A DNA stretch of 64,000 bases, from the NCBI RefSeq assembly GCF_029633865.1, contig NC_079212.1:101343433-101407432 (forward strand), given 5' to 3'. A program made the position numbers and the translations under genes. Below are positions 13,440 through 26,300 of this stretch, one piece after another. The notes under the pieces were generated by a model that saw only the letters and a program-made list of their open reading frames with translations, was not told the DNA's origin and ran no database searches. Source of the stretch: Lampris incognitus (taxonomy: Eukaryota; Chordata; Actinopteri; Lampriformes; Lampridae). The stretch's first letter is position 1; each line of letters starts with the position of its first letter.

Positions 13440-15030
13440 GTCAGAAATGAATAATTCTATGTGTCATTCCAACCGCACACCTCACCACTGTCAAACTGCT
13501 GTCATACATATCCTGCACCACTCCAACATACTTCTCTGCCACTCCTGACTTCCTCATACAATACCACACCTCCTCTCTCAGCAGCCTGTTGTATGCTTTC
13601 TCTAAATCCCCAAAAACAATGTAACTCTTTCTGGCCTTCTCTATACTTCTCCATCAACATTCTCAAAACAAATATAGCATCTGTAGTGCTCTTTTGTGGT
13701 ATGAAGCCATACTGCTAGTCGCTAATCGTCATCTTCTCTTCTTCTCCACTCTTCAGGCATCCTCTCACTTTCCAAGATTGTATTAAACAATCTAGTTAAA
13801 AACTCCACTGCCATCTCTCCTAAACACCTCCATGCCTGCACAGGCATATGTCTTCTGGACCAACTGCCTTTCCACTCTTCATCCTCTTCATAGCTGCCCT
13901 CACTTCCTCCTTGCTAATTCACTGCACTTCCTGATTCACTATTCCCACATCATCCAACCTTCTCTCGGTCTCATTTTCTTCATTCATCAGCCCCGCAAAG
14001 TGCTCCTTCCACCTTCTCAACACACTTTCCTCGCTTGTCAGCACATTTCCATCTCTATCCTTCATCACCCAAACCTGCTGCACATCCTTTCCAGCTCATT
14101 CCCTCTGTCTAGACAATGGGTACAAGTGCTTTTCTCCTTCCTTAATGTCCAACCTCTTATACAACTCGCCATATGCCTTTTCTTTTGCCTTCACCACCTC
14201 ACCTCTCTCTTCACCTTCAACCGCATCTTCTTGTACTCCTGTCTACTTTCTTCATCTCTCTGACCATCCCAATTCTTCTTTGCCAACCTCTTCCTCTGCA
14301 TACTTTGCTGTACTTCCTCATTCCACCACCAAGTCTCCTTGTCTTCCTTCCTCTATCCAGATGACACACCAAGTGACTTCCTAGCTGTCTCCCTCACCAT
14401 TTCTGCAGTGGTTGCCCATCTGGCAACTTTTCACTACCACCCATCAACACACTTCACTACCACCCATCAATACAACTTCAATTTCCAGCTTCATCCTCAT
14501 CACTCTGTCTGACACTGTCTTCACCTCCAATACACTCTTGACATACTCTTCCTTCAGAATTACCCCTACCAATTTGTCCTCTCATCCGTACCATGGCAGA
14601 AGAGTTTGAACCCACCTCCGATGCTCCTGGCCTTACTCCCCTTCTACCTGGTCTCTTATCTATATCTACCTTCCTTGTCTCCATCATATCAGCCAGCTCT
14701 CTTCCTTTACCAGTCATAGTGCCAACATTCAAAGTTCTGACTCCCACCTCCACACTTCTACCCTTCCCCCTCTCCCGCTGCCTCTAGACATGCCTTCCCA
14801 GTAGCATAGTTTCCACCAGCACCCTGCTTGCCAACAGTACCGGTGGCGGTTGTTGTAACCCGGGACTCGACTGATCCTGTATGAAAATCTGATGTATGAT
14901 CCGCATATTTGATTTGGCAAAGGTTTTATGCCCGATGCCCTTCCTGACACAACCGTCCCCATTTATCTGGGCTTGAGACCGGCACTAAGAATGCACTGGC
15001 TTGTGCATCCTCAGTGGCTGGGTTCCCTGT
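13440..15030 (-). mobile_element. RTE-type LINE, heavily decayed
   Basis: On the minus strand the start of an apurinic endonuclease domain is visible at 14753-14600: a VGVRTLNVGTMTGKGREL motif then ADMMETRKVDI, typical of fish RTE-like LINEs. The reverse transcriptase palm/thumb is visible at about 13620-13450 as a VFGDLEKAYNRL-like block followed by KSGVAEKYVGVVQDMYD. Frames are broken repeatedly by indels. The block at 14860-15030 (CCGATGCCCTTCCTGACACA) is the 5' leader seen with this family; a related piece recurs at 57.44 kb. No intact protein remains. Confidence 0.7.
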
Positions 15031-15167
15031 ATCGAAGATCATTCATAATGGTGGAAAAGTAAAAAGGTTTTTTTTAAATTAAGTTTGTCAAGCTATTTTA
15101 ATACTCTTATGATTTAAGAAGTTGCCTGTGAATATATAATGGATCTATAATTTGTTATTCCTCCAAT

Positions 15168-16427
15168 TACAGTATGTGTACAAAAGTATTGGGACACACC
15201 TCTTAATCATTGAATTCAAATGTTTCATTCAGACCCATTGCCACAGCATGTTTATAAAATTAAGCAGCTAGCATGCAGTCTGCATTTACAAACATTTGTG
15301 AAAGAATGGGTCATTCTGAGCAGCTCAGCTCAGTGAATTCAAGCGTGGTACTCTCATAGGATGCCACCATTGCAGTAAGTCAGTTCATCAAATTTCTTCC
15401 CTGCTAGATAGTCCATGGTCAACTGTAAGTGGTATTATTGAAAAGTGGAAGTGTTTAGGAACAACAGCAACTCAGCCACAAAGTGGCAGACCACATAAAG
15501 TCACACAGCGGGGTCAACGAGTGCTGAGGCACATAGTGCGTAAAAGTCACCAATGCTCTGTTGACTCAATAACTGCAGAGTACCAAACGTCCTCTGGCAT
15601 TAACATCAGCACAAAAACTGTGTGCCAGGAGCTTCATGGAATGGGTTTTCATGTCCGAGCAGGTGCATGCAAGCCTTACATCACCAAGCACAATGCCAAG
15701 CATTGGATGGAGTGGTGTAAAGCGTGCTACCACTGGACTCTGGAGCAGTGGAAACGTATTCTGTGGAGTGACGAATCATGCTTCTCTGTCTGGCAGTCTG
15801 ACGGATGAGTTTGGGTTTGGCGGATGCTAGGAGAACGTTACCTGCCTGACTGCATTGTGCCAACTGTAAAGTTTGGTGGAGGAGGGATAATGGTATGGGG
15901 TTGTTTTTTAAGGGTTGGGCTAGGCCCCTTAGTTCCAGTGAAGGGAAATCTTAATGCTTCAACATACCAAGACATTTTGGACAATTCTATGCTTCCAACT
16001 TTGTGGAAACAGTTTGGGGAGGGCCCTTTTCTGTTCCAGCATGACTTTGCCCCAGTGCACAAAGTAAAGTCCATTAGGACATGGTTGGGTGAGTTTGGTG
16101 TGGAAGAACTTGGCTGACCCGCACAGAGCCCTGACCTCAACCCCATCGAACACCTTTGGGATGAACTAGAACGGAGATTACGAGCCATGTCTTCTCGTCC
16201 AACATCAGTGCCTGACCTCACAAATGCTCTTCAGGATGAATGGGCAAAAATCCCCACAGACAGACTCCAAAATCTTGTGGAAAGTCTTCCAAGAAGAGTG
16301 GAAGCTGTTATAGCTGCAAAGGGGGTGGGGACTCCATATTAATGCCTATGGATTTAGAATGGGATGTCATAAAAGCCCCTGTAGGTGTAATGGCCAGGTG
16401 TACCAATACTTTTGTACATATAATGTA
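15168..16427 (+). mobile_element. Tc1-like transposon, complete ends, inactivated transposase
   Basis: Terminal repeats GTACAAAAGTATTGGGACAC (left) and the inverted GTGTACCAATACTTTTGTAC (right) bound a 1.25-kb element, with TA duplicated at 15168-15169 and 16426-16427. The transposase frame is recognisable from about 15300 to 16340. The catalytic DD34E residues are visible in WSDESCF, FQHDFAP and SPDLNPIEHLWDEL. Two in-frame TGA codons (about 15806-15808 and 16115-16117) and 5' degradation make it defective. The second catalytic block reads QHDFAP rather than the usual QQDNAP/QQDNDP, which also suggests decay. Confidence 0.9.
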
Positions 16428-17134
16428 TTTCTACCCTGTGACGATTTCTGTTAAGATGCCTTCATTCTACAAAGGTGTTGGAAAACTCAACAGAATTAAA
16501 GAGTTGCCCTTGATTGTGAACAAATGTCAGCCAAATCATTAATCCGGGAGTGGAGAGGAGATATATTGACTTGTACTTATTAAACATTATTACAAAATTT
16601 TAACCACTGTGGAAGCGAAACAGCGTTTCATTACCGTGTGTTAAAGTAATGGCTTCGTCACAAGCCTTGAAGATCAACGAAGGCCCGCACACTGTAGGGC
16701 CCTAATATGCAGTTTATTCAGACAACCATAAAGTTACGTTTCGACCTACATGCTCTACTTCAGATCTTCAGTTTAGTTTCTTTTTGACCCTGCACCTAAT
16801 TCATAGCTTTTTTGTGATGTACGCATTCTGTTTCTCTGCATCACGTCACATGCCTTAACAATGAAACGAGCTCGCCGCAGAGACACTAGCCAATGAGGTT
16901 CTACGCACTGAACGTATTTGACGTATGACACGTACGACTGACGCTTGGGGATGACGTCATGCGGCCTGTCTGGAAACGCGGAAGAATAATCGAAAACAAC
17001 AACAGCAATCAATCCGCCTGGCGACGGCGTTAAGTTAGAAGATAGAGCATCTCAACGCCTTTTAATCGATACCACGGAGCGTTGGTAGCTCGTTTTCCCT
17101 TCATCTGGTGTTTTTATAGGCATTCAGTTGTAAA
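16428..17134 (+). promoter_or_regulatory. chmp4b: CHMP4B upstream region with palindromic CRE
   Basis: The 250 bases before the CHMP4B start codon are CpG-rich and contain ATGACGTCAT at 16951-16960, a full palindromic CREB/ATF site, plus several ACGTA motifs at 16900-16935. No TATA box is evident, which fits a housekeeping promoter. The stretch at about 16690-16770 (CAACCATAAAGTTACGTTTC then ACTTCAGATCTTCAG) looks like an unrelated repeat end. The transcription start is inferred at roughly 17000-17100. Confidence 0.5.
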
Positions 17135-17318
17135 ATGTCGATATTTGAAAAGTTATTCGGAGCCGGGGGTAAGGGTGGGAAAGCGCCTACACCCCAGGAG
17201 GCTATCCAGCGACTCAGAGATACGGAGGAAATGTTGACGAAAAAACAAGTGTTTCTAGAAAAGAAAATCGAACAGGAGCTTCTGACAGCGAAGAAAAATG
17301 GCACGAAAAACAAACGAG
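17135..17318 (+). CDS. chmp4b: CHMP4B exon 1 (coding)
   Basis: ATG at 17135 gives [12 protein letters not shown]. The preceding AAA at -3 and the absence of an upstream in-frame ATG support this start. The exon ends in CGAG before the donor GTGAGA (17319), splitting the Ala codon after its first base. It encodes 61 residues, to NGTKNKR. Confidence 0.96.
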
Positions 17319-20300
17319 GTGAGAAGGAGTACCTGCAACCGGATGGTTTAATTAGAAAACTGACAACAAGTTGGTTAGCCCGCGGGCTACGGAAGAAGGA
17401 ACTTGGCAAATGAGAAGCCTGCCAAAGTGTACTCGGGGCCGTCTGACGCTCCATGTTTAAATGTTTTTTAAAAGGCAGGTCGCTGCTGCTAGAATAGATT
17501 GCAAAATACCATGGACGAATTTCTTTTAGGATTTGAGATGTACAAAATGGATTGTAAAAAAAAAGGCGTTTGATCGTTAGCAGATAAAGTTTTCAGCCAG
17601 TAAGCCCTTTCTCTAACGTAAATGAAGCTTAGGTAAGTTTGGGTTTGACAAAGACTTTGTTCGCCGGCGTGGAAGTGGCAGCCGACTAGCTACGAGCTAG
17701 TTTAGCCAGTTAATACGACACCCTGTCACCCTGTTACTGTCCCGGTGAACAACTGTCATGAGCAGGGTTGTGCAATATGTCGAAGTTTTTCTTTTGGATA
17801 TTCGTTTGATAGTCTACAAACTGGTATATTAAACGCTCTAATCGTTTGACTTTTTTTTAATTTCAGATGTTTTGTATGATTTATACCTCAACGCACCACA
17901 AAGCTTGGGTTGGAATAATATTTCACCGATTTAATATATATTTTACAGGCTTGCAAATGTGTAACTACCTGACCACCGCCTTCAATGCTGTCAGGCCTGG
18001 TCTGGAAAACACATTAATTTTACACACTACCAGATCTTAAACTAAGTTACAGTCTGAGCCAGTCTTGCCAAAACACATATGCTGCACAGGGATAAATATT
18101 CTGCACATACAACAAGGCATGTTTTTGGCAAAGTACCTTTCCGTATTTTTATCCAAAGGAGTTGATTCAACTCCTTTGGATAACCATGACCTGGATGAAT
18201 GAGAACATTCACTGACATTTTCCGTATTTTTATATTAACTTATTTAGACCTTTAATTCTGTTAAACTATTCCATGACTGGTTCCATGACTGCTGCATTAC
18301 ACAGAGTTCTGACAGCCTTCAAAATAGGACTTGCCATGGCACTGTATGTTGCGCAAACAGAAAAGTTAAAATAAATGCAACAAGTTAATTAAAGTCATGT
18401 CATGTTTTGAAATAGATCCTTTGGGTTATGTGCAGAATATTCAAGTTTGTGTAGTTTGTATTCTGGCAAGAATTGCTCAATAGAATTAAAGATCTAAAGT
18501 CAATATAAAAAACAATTTGCCACTTTGGCTAAAACATGCCTTTGTGGTATGTGCAGAATATTCATGTCTGTGCATTATGTGTTTTGGCAAGACTGGCTTA
18601 GATTGTAAATTTGTTTAATAGAATTAAAGTTCTAAATAGGTCAATATAAAATACTGAAAGGTACTTTGCCTAAAACAAGCCTTGAGGGATGTGCATTAAA
18701 TTCCTTTGTGTACTTTACACTTAGTTTCACCACGTTTGACAGCATGGAAGGTGGTGGTCAGGTAGTTACATAGGTAATTCGCAAGCCTGGAAAACACATT
18801 AAATGAGTGAAATATGTATCCCCCCCAAACCAAGCTTCATGGTGCGTGAAGAGTATCTTTGCATAACATATTTGACATCATAAAGTCAAATGGTTAGAGC
18901 GTTGACCGATGGGTTGAATATCAAACAAATATCCAAAGAAAACTTAACTTTTTCACAGTTAACAAGAAGGGTGGGGCCAATAATGAGCCAGTGAGTGTTC
19001 AATGGATCGCTGTTGATTTTTGTTGAACATTGTTATTGAAGAAGCAAAGCCAGTTTATCTTTTTCTCCTATTTTTCCATTTACCCAATACATTTTCATGT
19101 TACACAAGTGAGCATTCTGTGTTGGCAGGGAGCCAAAGCAACAAAAGGACATTAATATTAGCCTCATTAGGGACCCTAATCTACTAGCATGTGGCATATT
19201 ACACACATCACATAGCAAAGTTAGATCAATGGAGAACTTTATAAAACTCTGTTTTTAAAGTCCCTTTTGTCTCTTGTGCATAGTCAACCTTCAGGCACAA
19301 AACCAGATTTTCTACATCATTTATCCCATTCCTTTCAAAACACTGGCGCTGTGGCTAGCCTTGTATCATCCTAAGGAATCCCAATTCACAATTCAGGCAA
19401 ACATTCGACAACAAAGACATCCATTTTATTTCCCTTGTCATATATTTATTTAATCATGGTGCAGTGTTCCTCATCTGTTCTTTCTGCTTCTGAGTTGAGA
19501 AGTTTTTGTAAACATTTCATATGACCCCCCCCTTTCTTAACACATTAGTGTAGTTTTTCCACCTCCTTCATTGTGTGCCGCCTTATTTATCATTCTTTCA
19601 TTCTGGTTAACCTCATATCAGGTTATGTTTAAAGCGGTCATTTTAAAGGCTACATTCATTCACATAACTTAGACCGAATTTTAAGTGGCCTCAGTAAATG
19701 ATTACTTCAAACATGTTCTCATTTGGAGAGCACATACTGTCGGTAGGTTTAATTGGAGAGCCAGCCCAATGTTTATATTTTTTTACCAATTGATTTGTAA
19801 CATAGTACAAAGAGTTGTGAAGAGTTCTTGTGGTATTTGTCAACCTTTTAACTGATCCAGTCATTTTTACTGCATTGGATTCACAATAGCAGGGGCTAGC
19901 TCTAGCAGTACAAGTTTTATTAGGAGCAATGTATGTAAATAAACCCTCAGATAGAGTTAATTGCTGCTGTATGAGCTCTGTGTTGTCCAGCCCGTGAGTC
20001 TTCATCTTCAGCCAGGAGGGGATTATTATGGTTGTCTCAGTCACTGCTAGTTTAGAAGTAGTCTGCTATCTATAAACTTTATACAGTAGTCATCTAAAAG
20101 CAGAGCTCTTCACAAAGCACATGCGCAAAAAGCTCAGTACAAATATACCAACAAGATAAAACTGGGAGACACATTCTAAACAAAAGAGGATGAGAAGCAG
20201 AATATGATAGCTCAGAGAAGTGGTGAAAGTAAGAAACACAAGAAATACCCATGTAAAGTTGAGTTATATGGTCCTAAAGTTTGTTCTGCGATTATTGCAC

Positions 20301-23300
20301 AACAAATTCTGATGTATTACATGAGAGCAAGGTTGATGCATATTACTGAACAAGGCTGAACTCTGTAAAACCTGGCCTCAGTGTTAGAGGAAAGAGATAG
20401 TGGATGGTAGTAGGCGTGTCATTGGGGTTATTAAATGGACACTAGAATAGAACTGAGCTGGATTATAGAGGAGGTTTGGTTATTGAATCAGTGTTACCTT
20501 CCAGCCCAAAAGTCTGCCCTCCCAGGCCAGATAATCTAATCATTTTTTGTGTGATGTTAGATAACAATGTATTCCATCCAGAAATAAGGCTGGGCCTTCT
20601 GCTGTAATTGGATTAGTACTAAAAGAGATCTTTTTATTTTTGAGCTGTAGTTCTGTCTGTCTGCCTGTCTCACTCTGTTCTTGTATATATATAATGGGTT
20701 TGTTGCCTTCCTGACTATGTTTTTCTGCAAAATTTCGTTCTCTTTATTGTAAACATTATAACAGTTGATGCGTCAACTTGGCCTCAGAATCCCTTGCGTT
20801 CAACCCACACACACACGTATGCTTGAGGTCTGCAGCACTGAACCTGTGGGATGTCTCTCTAACTTTCTCTCTCTCGTTTCTATCCAGTCTTTAAAAATGT
20901 TCCATCTGTCTTGTCCCAGATAGTCCTCCCTTTGTCTCTCACATTCCTCCAGTTTCTTACTGTTTTTTTTATAGGTATGACACAGCATTTTTGTATCCCG
21001 CCCCTCTTCTCTGTCTCGCTCTCTGTCTCACTCTGGCTGTCTCTGTCTCGCTCTCTCTCTCTCTCTCAATCGCTTAAAGGGAAACTTCTTGAATTTCATT
21101 GTTTTTTTCCCCCCCTGACGGACAGGGGGTGTTGACCCTAAACGCTTTGTCATATTAAACTATAGGTCTTACTCATCATCCTATTTTTTGTGTGAAGGAA
21201 AAGCCTTTAAAGGTGTTCTTATTCATTTTGAGACCCTCTTGCAGCCTAAGCAAATATGTTTACCAAGAACATTCTTGTTTACAACAGCAAGCAGGGGTGG
21301 AGTTTTGAGATAGTTTCTACACTAAGACACAGGGCCCTATCTTACTCCCGGTGCAGAGCGCAGCATAAGTATCACTGCTAGTTTCCGACCGATGCAGTTG
21401 TAATTTTCCCGCCCAGTGCCCAGATTGGTTAAATAGCAAATGTACTTGCGCCCATCTGTGTGCCCATGGGCTTGTTGGTCTTAAAATGAGGTGTGGTTAA
21501 ACGCATTGTTTGCACATTACTGTCTTGAGACAGCGGAAAGCGATTCCACTATTGACCAACAAAAACCTGGTCAAACGTCAATGGCGCAGTATTTTCCTGC
21601 TATGTAAAGGGTGCATTATTCAGATAGTAAGATGCGCCTACATAGGCGGGCTCACAATGCGAGTACACTCTGCTTGTTATACACATACACGGATGTACAG
21701 CAACGCACAAACATGCAAAATGTTACAACTAAAAACATTACAATGTGAAAGATTATCATTGTGTACATCACGGTACTTGGTTTCAACCACGACGGAATCA
21801 TCTCCTCATCACATGGTCATAACATCAAATCTGTCTCGGAATTCATTTACTTTGGAAGCAACATCGAATCCACCAAAAGAGATGTACAGCTTCGAATTGG
21901 AAAGGCCTGGGGTGCCATTGAGGGACTTAACGTCATCTGGAAGTCCACATTACCAAACAAACTGAAGTGGGAATTTTTTTGAGCAACAGTTGAGTCTGTT
22001 CTCACTTATGGATCATCTTCTTGGACCCTCACGGAATGGCTTGAATCCAAACTTGATGGGGCTTTCACCAGAATGCTGAGTGCTGCACTAAATGTTTCCT
22101 GGAAGAAGCACCTTACAAAGAAGTGTCTCTATGGCAATATACCCGCCATCTCAAACACTATCTGAGAACGAAGGGTTCGATTTGCTGGTCATTGCTGGAG
22201 GAGCAAGGAAGAACTTGCAAGCGACACTCTGCTTTGGTCACCTAAACGTGGAAAGACATGTGTGGGAAGGCCTGCAAGAAATTACATCAATCAACTTGTC
22301 GACGAAACGGGATGTCCATCAGAGGATCCTCCAGTTGGTATGCAGGATAGAGACGAGTGGCGTGAAAGGGTCAGATCCATCCGAGGATACTCGGTCTGAT
22401 GATGATGATGACATCACAGTATTCAAAAATAAAGTCAAAATGGTTATATTAGAATTAGATAATCGCAGTAATGTGGTATGAAATTGGCTAATTATTTGAC
22501 CAATCGTGGCAATTTAAATGGACTAGTCAGGTTGACGGTGTCTGTTAAGACCCGTCAAACGAAAGAGCCTATTAAAAACGGATCAGAGACAGATCGAATT
22601 TCTTGCAACGTCAATACAAGACCATATAAGTTGAACAGGGAGCTTTGGTGGATTCCTGCTGCACCCGTACATGGTCTGCTTGTGTGCTTTCACTTTGCGC
22701 ACGAGCAGATCCATTTCCTTTGCAGAAAACGGTTCGTTTCTCCAACTTGCTGCATCCACCATTTAAATAGCAATGCGCCATGGTGCAAGTACACCTGGCT
22801 TTTAAAGGGGATGAGGGATGACACTCTGATTGGTTTAATTTATGTTACACCCAAATCACACTTTGATTAATTAAGAAGCTAAGTACAACCCCTTTGCACC
22901 TTGCACCTTACTTGGCACCCAGATTATGTGCCGTTTAACTATCGAAATTGGATTTGGACATGCCCTAATTGCAGTTGTGCCATGCGCTTCAGACCATGCA
23001 CTATAGCTCGTTTAAATAGGGCCCTAAGACCAGGGGCAGTTGGTATCGTAGGCTGAAGAAGGCCAAGCCTTCCCTAACTGCTGGCTAAGGTGCACACCTT
23101 ACACAGCCATATGTCCGGCTTTTGGACAGACAGTCTAGTTTTTCAGCTCTGCCCAGTGTCCCACGCAATGTCTGAACGGATGCCTATTTATCCTCCTTTT
23201 GATACTATTGAATAAAAATAGTTCGCACTCATAAATTCACTCCCGACATGCTAGAGCACACTTTGTTAAACTGCATCTTATTGGCTACTGTGAAAGAAGT

Positions 23301-26300
23301 CTGTGTTTTTATTGGCTAATGGTGTGTGCAGGCACTTGGAGAGTGCATATTTACAATCACAGTAATTTTCGAAGTCAGTAATATTATTGTTGCAGGTTAT
23401 TGGCAGATTTACCTGTCAAATCGATCTTGTATTTCATTGGTTCAATAATAATAATGATTTTATTAACATAGCACTTTTCTAAAACAATGTTATAAAGTGC
23501 GTTACTAAAAAAACCCCAGATAAGGCACAAATAAGAGTAAGACCAAGTAAGTAAGAGTATAAATAAAAACAAATATCAACCATTTGTAAAAGCTTTCATA
23601 AAAAGAAAAGTTTTAAGATGAGGTTTGAAAGAAGCTAGAGACTTGGGTAGTCTTAGTTCAACAGGAAGAGCGCGCCATAGTGTGAGGGCTGTAACAGCAA
23701 AAGCCCGATCACCCTTTGACAAACCGAGACCTGGGAATAACTAGCAATGTGTAATGTGTAAATGCTCACTTTTGATTCCCCCCCCCCCCGCCCCCTTTTT
23801 TCCCCAATTGTACTTGGCCAATTATCCCACTCTTCCGAGCCATCCCGGTCACCGCTGCAGACTACCACATGCTTCTTTCAATACATGTGGAGTCACCAGC
23901 CGCTTCTTTATACCTGACAGTGAGGAGTTTAGCCAGGGGGGACGTAGTGTGTGGGAGGATCACACTATTCCCCCCCAGTCCCAGCAGGCGCCCCGACCAA
24001 CTAGAGGAGGCGCTAGTGCAGTGACCAGGACACCCACCCACATCCAGCTTCCCACCCACAGGCCCGGCCAATTGTGTCTGTAGGGACGCCCGGCCAAGCC
24101 AGAGGTAACACGTGGATTCGAACCAGCAATCCCTGTGTTGGTAGGCAGTGGAATAGACCACTACTCTACCTGGGTACCCATAAATGCTCACATTAATGTG
24201 TAAACACTGACTGTAAAAGTCAGTCTAAATGCCGAAATGAAAAACTACAACCCAGAGTGATGTAAAGAATATACATTCATTACTAAAAGTGCTAAGGATG
24301 AATTTCGTGCATTTTTCAAGCTTTGCCGAGCCGACGTTAATGTGAGCAGCAGAGGAAAGGGAGCTATTGAACGGCATGCAACAGGTCATTAAAACATGTA
24401 TGATAGTTGGCCAAATAGCCTTCCCCATCCTCAGCCTCACCCGCCGTCTATGCCTAAGACTCCCATAAGATGAGCAGGCTGCGATTAGTAAAATGATGTC
24501 AACATGCAAAAAAGATAAACTGAAGCTTTTCTCAACACTACACAGTCCCCTTCCTCTCAATCCCATCTGTTGTAAGTTCGCAAAACAGGCTGTGTCCTGT
24601 ACTACGGGGTTAGGTACAACCAACTCAGAATCAAAACAGCATGATTTTATCATTTTGTTGCAGCATTAGAGGACAGTGCCTGTTGCCTTATTGGCAACTA
24701 TGAAATATTCCATACTGTTCCTTCAGTCATTTGATAAGCATTTAAAAAAGGTGGGCTTTACTCCTTAGCCTGTAAAGAAGTGTTCATAGTGTGTAGCACT
24801 GTCTTTCTGGTGAGTCATGGTGGCAGAGGATCTAATCCGTTTCATCCTGTCATACAGCTCAGCTCTGATGTTACTTCAGCATAATGGGTTTGAAGCAGTT
24901 GCACAGTTTGTGGGGAAGTAAGCTTCCTTGAATGCAGAACCTTACTGGGAATGTGATGTACAGTACAATTTGTGCTGCAGCTGCTCCAAAGGCTTTGAAA
25001 ACTTTCTTTACTCTTTTTCGTCACCCCCATCATGTCTTTTGTGAGTGATCTCATCCAGTGAAATTGATAAGGGAAGATAGCTCTCACCTGTATTGACTTG
25101 TTTTTTTGGGGTTTTTTTGCCCCCTCCCCACCTCTCCAGCGGCTCTGCAAGCCTTGAAGAGAAAGAAGCGCTATGAGAAGCAGCTGGCTCAGATTGACGG
25201 CACGTTGTCCACCATTGAGTTCCAGAGGGAGGCACTAGAAAACGCCAACACGAACACAGAGGTGCTCAAGAACATGGGCTTTGCTGCCAAAGCCATGAAG
25301 AGTGCACACGAAAACATGTAAGTGAGGTTTACTGGTCAAATCTGGCCTGTCCTCTGTTGTTCTCTCCTTTACTGTCAGATCCATCAGCCTGGCTACTGTT
25401 CTCTTTTGTGGTCTGCCTTATTCTGCCATCTTGTTTTCTCATGTCTTCTATTCTCCTTTCTAGTCATCTTATATCCTCTTCTCTTCTCTCATCATTCCAC
25501 TTCTTACCTCTCCTCCTTTTTCTCTATCCTATAGTATCTTCTCTTATCCCCTCTTGTCCTCCTTTCCCTCCATGACCTCTGCTCTTTTTTCTTTCCTCTC
25601 CTGTGAATGTGTGTCCAGTCCTAATGTTTGTGTGCTTGTGTGTGTCAGTACACACATCTGCTGACATATTTGTGCATGTGCCCTTAGTAACCTGTCCATG
25701 TTGTTTTCTTTTCACAGGGACATTGACAAGGTGGATGACCTGATGCAAGACATTACAGAACAACAGGAGTTGGCCCAGGAAATCTCTGACGCCATCTCCA
25801 AACCAGTTGGTTTTGGAGAAGACTTCGATGAGGTGAGAAACAGTTTTTAATGGCGGATTGGGGGGCTTTACAGTGTTCTTCAGGGGCAATTAAAGGCTCC
25901 AAATTATGGCTGTTTGTAAAATATCAGTCTTCTAAACAAACTTAACAGTTCATAAATTGATGGCTTAAATGTTTTACAACTATTACAGTACATTACAGTA
26001 CAATATTGGCTCAAAATATCAAAGCAAAATTCTACTCGTATCTTTTTCTCTGTTGGCTAGAACTAATGTTTTTTTTTTTTAATTTTGTTGCATCAGTTTT
26101 TGACACATTAGCTCAAAAGTGTTCAACTTTATAGATGGCACTAACAGTTTGTTAGGATCCTTGGTTAAGCTTTCAGCTGTTCTTTTTCACTGTAATTTCA
26201 TGGTGGTTGGCAAACTATCACAGGATGCCATCAAGACATTCCTTTGGTGCCTGGAAAATGATATTCTCATGCTCGCACCCTCTGTGTGCCCAAGGGGAGG

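Noticed and set aside
19691-20044. 117-codon minus-strand frame in CHMP4B intron 1
   Set aside because: No domain, no repeat match and no splice context; consistent with chance.
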